Shown piece by piece: positions 39,576-43,370 of a stretch of DNA of 43,370 bases. The notes under the pieces were generated by a model. That model saw only the letters and a program-made list of their open reading frames with translations, made no database searches and was not told the DNA's origin. The stretch's first letter is position 1. Every line of letters begins with the position of its first letter. This DNA comes from CAYZMS01 sp964479625 (lineage in GTDB: Bacteria > Bacteroidota > Bacteroidia > Chitinophagales > Saprospiraceae): positions 1 to 43,370 of the forward strand of contig CAYZMS010000032.1 in NCBI GenBank assembly GCA_964479625.1, written 5' to 3'. Made by a program: the position numbers and the translations under genes.

Positions 39576-42152
39576 TTAGGCCTTTTCTCTTCCACCCTGT
39601 AGCAATTCCTGGTACTCGCGCAACTGTTCCCAGCGTTGCTCATGAGCCAACCGAGCCTGCAGTGGCCAGGTGGAAGGCATTGCCAGGCTAAATTTCTTAC
39701 CACCTTTCTCCAGTTCTTTTTCCAGATTTTCTACCGAAGCCCCCGCCAGATCTCCCCAGGTCTTAATGCCTGCTTCTTTTAAAAGCTCTTCAATTTTAGG
39801 CCCTATTCCCTCAATCACCGTTAAGTCTTCCGGGTCATTGGAATAGCCCAGTAAAGCTATTATCTTTGTCTCCAGCTTGGAAGGGCTCAACTTCCCGGAC
39901 CGGGAAAGGTCACCGGAGTTCAAGTCTTTCTGGAAGGCGATGAGCTCGCTCCACTTCCCTTCTGCTGCCAAGCGGGCCTGGAGCGGCCAACTACCGGGGT
40001 CCATCATTTGGTAGGCCCCTCCGGCTTCTTCCAAGACTGCTTTGAGCGTTTCCTGAGATTGCTCCGCCAGACTGCTCCAGGAGTTAATACCTTTTGATTT
40101 TAATAATTCTTCTACTTTACCGCCAATCCCCTCTATGATCTGTAGGTGATCTGTCTCAAAAGCAGCTCCGAAATCGATTCCTTTGCCCCTACGCACTGCC
40201 CCTACCGCAAAAAGTTGTTCGGCAATACGGTCAACTTTCGCGGGCGAAGCACCGTCTTTATTGGCATCGTTTAATTCCTTTTGGAATTCGGCAAGTTTGT
40301 TCCACTTTCCATCGGCTGCCAGTTCTGCCTGGTCACTCCAATGGGAAGGATCGATCATGGAAAGGTTGTTGTCGGAAAGGATCTTCTTGAGTTCTTTTTC
40401 GTCCGCTTTAGCAAGTGCAAATAAAGAACCGATGCCGTTTTTCTTCAACAGGCTTTCAAGTTTTGGTCCTATTCCTTCAATGACCTGTAAATTCCAGGGT
40501 AGTAGTACTGCACTATAGTTTTGGCCTTTCACCCCCCGGAAATGTTCATCTTCCCGCCCGCTGCGAACTTCTAGGATCGAAGTAGCTATCTGATCAACTT
40601 TGGCCGGGCTATGGAAACCTCCCCAGTCTTCTCTACCTGCATCCAAAAACATTTGGTATTCTGCCAGTTCATCCCATTTGCCTTCCTTGGCAAGTTGAGC
40701 CTGCCGAGGCCAGCTTTCAGGGTTCATCATATGCAGTTTTGCTTCGGCTAATAAGGTCGACAATTGTTCTGGACTGGTATTGCCCAACTCTTCCCAATTG
40801 TGTATCCCTGCTTCTTGTAAGATGGAAGAAACCTTGGCCCCTACTCCCTCTACTACTTGTAGATTATCCTGATCGAACAGGAAGCTATAATTGCTTCGAT
40901 CGACCATAGCCCCTCCCTCAAAACCGACTCCGGCATGATGAGCCTCATCCAACATGATCCCTGTCAGGACCTGTAATTTCGAACCTCTCATTGCAGCAGG
41001 ATCATCCTCTACATCCAGGTCCATTTGGTAGGCGATCAAACCATTCCAGTCCCCGTTCCCTGCAAACTCTGCTTGTTCCTGCATTACTTTCGGATCGAGC
41101 TTATCATAAGGATCACCGATGGTGCCCAGTATTTGGCGAAGGTGCTCATGATCGGCATTTTTCAGGTCTTCCCAGGTATGTATCCCATTTTTGCGGAATT
41201 CAGCAGCGAGGCCCGAATCAATACCTTCAATGATTTCGAGCTGGGTGTTTGAAAACAATAGTCGGTAATTTACAACACCGGTTCCCGAATCAATTGCATT
41301 TGCCAGGCGTAAGGCCTTGGTTTTCTGTTCGTCCTGATCCAGCTCCATCAGAGCAGCATAATCTCGATCCCGCAACAAGGCAGCACCGGCAATCATAGCC
41401 TTCAGATCCATCCCCTGGGTATCAATGCCTGCCGCTTCCAGCTTAGCTTTCAGTTCAGTTTCATTCATTACAGCTATTTCCGAAGCCTTGCCGAAGCCTG
41501 CGGCTTTCATTTTCGCCTCCAAAGCTTCATCAATCCCTGGAATAAAGCTCAGGTTAGATTCTGCTAATTCGAAATAGACTCCGGAAGCATCTCCTCCTTT
41601 TTTTGACCTGGCCTGCTGAGCCGTCGCGCCTCCTGCGATCAAAGCAAGGTCGTAGCCTGACCAGTCAATGCCTTCTGCTTCGAGCCGCCCTTTTAACTCT
41701 TCTGCGTCCATTTCGACCAGTTCATCCATTGAAATTCCAGCAGCTAGAAGTTTAGCAGCCAGGTCGGCATCTACCCCTGGCAGTTCGCTCAAGGCAAATT
41801 GGTGCTCTTCAGCGGATAAACTGCCCAAGCGTGCTTGTAAGACAGCCTTATCCGCTTCCAGACCCTTAATCCTTAGGTCTAATTCGTGGTTGGTTTTTGT
41901 TAGTTCCTCCTTTGCATAGCGAAGCTCCATGAGCTCCTTTTCAACTTCTGCTGACATGGAATAGGCACCTCCGGCCTTTGTATGGGCTTCCGCACTCGCT
42001 TGAGCGTCAAGGCCGTTATTTTGATTCCTATTACCAAATAACTCTCCGAACAGCCACCACAAAAGGAAAGGTAAAATTGTGGCCAGTATCCATGGCCACA
42101 GACAGGCCAGAGAAAAGGTAAACGCTTGTAATAAGATGACTATTGATATCAT
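39576..42152 (-). CDS. Membrane-anchored protein with seven helix-hairpin-helix-like repeats
   Basis: The 858-residue product has N-terminal hydrophobic segments (about 5-40) and a coiled-coil-like stretch (about 68-112, rich in E/K/L). Seven repeats follow, each starting with a hairpin such as LQVIEGIGPKLESLLKKNGI or LTVIEGIGPKIEELLKEAGI and ending in an acidic helix. The last five carry a second module with a Trp-rich pattern (for example SWPLQARLAAEGKWSELIAFQ). The first two are shorter and less conserved. The IEGIGPK hairpin resembles the HhH motifs of DNA-binding proteins and DUF4332. No nuclease residues are seen. The OmpA-family gene lies 32 bp upstream on the same strand, so the two are likely an operon. 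Function is unknown. Confidence 0.8.
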   Translation of the reverse strand: MISIVILLQAFTFSLACLWPWILATILPFLLWWLFGELFGNRNQNNGLDAQASAEAHTKAGGAYSMSAEVEKELMELRYAKEELTKTNHELDLRIKGLEADKAVLQARLGSLSAEEHQFALSELPGVDADLAAKLLAAGISMDELVEMDAEELKGRLEAEGIDWSGYDLALIAGGATAQQARSKKGGDASGVYFELAESNLSFIPGIDEALEAKMKAAGFGKASEIAVMNETELKAKLEAAGIDTQGMDLKAMIAGAALLRDRDYAALMELDQDEQKTKALRLANAIDSGTGVVNYRLLFSNTQLEIIEGIDSGLAAEFRKNGIHTWEDLKNADHEHLRQILGTIGDPYDKLDPKVMQEQAEFAGNGDWNGLIAYQMDLDVEDDPAAMRGSKLQVLTGIMLDEAHHAGVGFEGGAMVDRSNYSFLFDQDNLQVVEGVGAKVSSILQEAGIHNWEELGNTSPEQLSTLLAEAKLHMMNPESWPRQAQLAKEGKWDELAEYQMFLDAGREDWGGFHSPAKVDQIATSILEVRSGREDEHFRGVKGQNYSAVLLPWNLQVIEGIGPKLESLLKKNGIGSLFALAKADEKELKKILSDNNLSMIDPSHWSDQAELAADGKWNKLAEFQKELNDANKDGASPAKVDRIAEQLFAVGAVRRGKGIDFGAAFETDHLQIIEGIGGKVEELLKSKGINSWSSLAEQSQETLKAVLEEAGGAYQMMDPGSWPLQARLAAEGKWSELIAFQKDLNSGDLSRSGKLSPSKLETKIIALLGYSNDPEDLTVIEGIGPKIEELLKEAGIKTWGDLAGASVENLEKELEKGGKKFSLAMPSTWPLQARLAHEQRWEQLREYQELLQGGREKA

Positions 42153-42184
42153 TTTCTTTGGTTTTTCGAATGGTCAATTAAGTA

Positions 42185-43036
42185 TTAGGAATTATTCTTT
42201 TTTGTGATCCGAACCTCCACGCGGCGGTTATTGTGGCGCCCTTCTTCATTTTCATTCGAATCTACAGGGTGTGCTTCCCCTTCGGTTTCCGTTTCGATCA
42301 ATTCCAGGTTTACTCCTGCAGCTATCAGGATTGCTTTTATGGCATTGGCTCGGCGTTGCCCCAGGTCCAGGTTGTATTCCTCCGTCCCTGAATTGTCGGT
42401 ATGGCCGGTCAGCAGGATTTTTTCTACCCCTTCATTAGCCTGGGCAGCCAATTCCTTTAGGTAGTCTTCTATGCTTGAGTCATAATCTTTCTCGGTACTA
42501 TTTAATGGGAACCTGATCAGTATCCGGTCGTCCAATTGTACCAAAGGTGGCTCAGCCATTTCTTCAGGAGCTTTAAAGCCGAATTCCGCCGAACGGAAAT
42601 ACTGCTCGCGGTTACCCGAAATTTCATCCACCAGTCGGGCACGCAGATTTACCTGCTCTTCAGGAATTTCCGGGAATAGCGATTTCCAGATCTTTTCTGC
42701 CCTGGCCATACCCATACTGGCATAACCCTCTGGGGTAGCTTCCTCCCGACGGTAAAGGCCTGTAATGGTCAATATATTATTTTCCGTTTTTTGAGTAAGT
42801 AGATCAGAGCGATAGGCGCTCCAGTTCTCTCCTATGTATGGAGTGGCATCAGACCATAAAAAAGCTAATTCGTAGGGATTGGTGAGCGTATCTCCATCGT
42901 TCTCTCCAATGACCGGACCAGCAGCATTTCCTAAACCACAAGCATCGCAGATCTGTCGGGAACAAAAAGAGGTCAAGCCCAGGAGGAAAAGTAGCCACAG
43001 AACGACTACCAGGATTCCCCGGATTGTAGTTGTCAT
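42185..43036 (-). CDS. OmpA-family peptidoglycan-binding membrane protein
   Basis: The 283-residue product has one N-terminal hydrophobic segment (ILVVVLWLLFLLGLTSF). A central region (ITGLYRREEATPEGYASMGMARAEKIWKSLF) resembles a BON-like or OmpA-like fold. The C-terminal OmpA domain contains ILLTGHTDNSGTEEYNLDLGQRRANAIKAIL, then NNRRVEVRI. The GHTDxxG and NxxLGxRRA motifs are those that bind diaminopimelate in peptidoglycan. Probably anchored in the inner membrane facing the cell wall. It is the first gene of a two-gene operon with the HhH-repeat protein. Confidence 0.87.
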   Translation of the reverse strand: MTTTIRGILVVVLWLLFLLGLTSFCSRQICDACGLGNAAGPVIGENDGDTLTNPYELAFLWSDATPYIGENWSAYRSDLLTQKTENNILTITGLYRREEATPEGYASMGMARAEKIWKSLFPEIPEEQVNLRARLVDEISGNREQYFRSAEFGFKAPEEMAEPPLVQLDDRILIRFPLNSTEKDYDSSIEDYLKELAAQANEGVEKILLTGHTDNSGTEEYNLDLGQRRANAIKAILIAAGVNLELIETETEGEAHPVDSNENEEGRHNNRRVEVRITKKNNS

Positions 43037-43370
43037 AGGGTTAATTTTGGGTTAATATGTTTTAGCTCTGCTTAAACAGGCCTATTGGTTCCAACACTAT
43101 AAAATCCTTTACCCCTCACTGAGAATTGAGCAGCAAGGGGTTGGGAAAGGCTTTAGTTATATTCTTACCATTAAAGATAATTTTTTCCTGCAGATATGCC
43201 TAATTCCTCATGGCTCAAATAAAAAGGGTATAAAAAAAATGGTGTTCCAAAACATCGGCAGTGTTTTAAGCCATAGAGATACATAATGATAGGTATACGG
43301 TAGAGACATGAATTTTACGTCTCTACCGGGTATGTATCATCTGTTGCTGCAGCAGTTCCCCTTCTGTTTC
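43037..43370. other. Right-end intergenic region
   Basis: These 334 bp lie upstream of the OmpA-family gene and should hold its promoter. They contain a hairpin element at 43286-43340. No complete gene is visible. A 16-codon minus-strand frame from the window edge (ending at 43323) could be the tail of a gene beyond it, but this is too short to support. Confidence 0.3.
43286..43340. repeat. GTAGAGAC-type dispersed palindrome
   Basis: Two 22-bp arms (43286-43307 and 43319-43340) pair with four mismatches. The inner 10 bp (CGGTAGAGAC/GTCTCTACCG) are perfect and the loop is AT-rich. The GTAGAGAC...GTCTCTAC form is, as I recall, common as a scattered repeat in some Bacteroidota and cyanobacterial genomes. 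Confidence 0.55.

Noticed and set aside
43323..43370. C-terminal tail of a minus-strand gene at the right edge (short frame ending in MIHTR)
   Set aside because: Sixteen codons are too few to judge, and the frame runs into a palindromic repeat.
1..43370. CRISPR array, prophage or intact insertion sequence
   Set aside because: I saw no regularly spaced direct repeats, no transposase and no phage structural genes. The only mobile-element trace is the integrase fragment at 92-295.

Overview
This window is chromosomal DNA of a Bacteroidota bacterium. The evidence is a secreted thioredoxin-fold protein with a type IX secretion C-terminal sorting domain, a Bacteroidota-type LpxL/HtrB acyltransferase pair, stand-alone HsdR_N and GltS-domain proteins, few Shine-Dalgarno sequences, and TAnnTTTG-like -7 elements where any promoter element is visible. 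A Saprospiria-like lineage is my best guess, but it is inference only. GC content looks moderate, near 48%. The first 300 bases are more AT-rich.

Layout: 1-550 holds a decayed tyrosine-recombinase fragment beside a tRNA-Ser(GCT)/tRNA-Pro(TGG) pair. 692-4571 holds dnaA, a degenerate secreted metallophosphatase, three tandem DnaA-box-like sites and ruvB. 4686-10325 holds NADP-type isocitrate dehydrogenase, a YfcE-like phosphodiesterase, a zinc-free MDR oxidoreductase, a papain-fold pseudopeptidase and a 600-residue acyl-CoA dehydrogenase. 10344-20795 holds a YheT hydrolase, PrmC, an SLC45-like sugar transporter, an outer-membrane beta-barrel, an orphan HsdR_N protein, a T9SS cargo, tilS, aspartate kinase, MsrA and a small secreted protein. 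20943-23209 holds an LTxxQ-motif periplasmic protein and two tandem LpxL-family acyltransferases.

The most remarkable part is 23316-27379. This compact operon encodes a geranylgeranyl reductase, a ferredoxin, a plant VTE3-type MPBQ/MSBQ methyltransferase, a VTE4-type gamma-tocopherol methyltransferase and a VTE2-type homogentisate prenyltransferase. Together they amount to most of a tocopherol (vitamin E) pathway in a phylum not known to me for it. No recognisable tocopherol cyclase or 4-hydroxyphenylpyruvate dioxygenase is in the window. The product could therefore be a methylated prenyl-benzoquinone rather than a chromanol, unless those genes lie elsewhere.

Downstream of the operon are a DUF4442 thioesterase-like gene, sucC, a PLP decarboxylase, a tiny membrane protein, a RecQ helicase, two glycosyltransferases, a GltS-domain protein, an aminotransferase and a lipoprotein. 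Last come a membrane-anchored protein with seven helix-hairpin-helix-like repeats and its neighbouring OmpA-family protein. Several intergenic palindromes recur: GGTGATG-arm hairpins, GCGAAAATTCGC sites and a GTAGAGAC palindrome. The hexamer TTCGAA occurs about 60 times by eye, roughly five times expectation.
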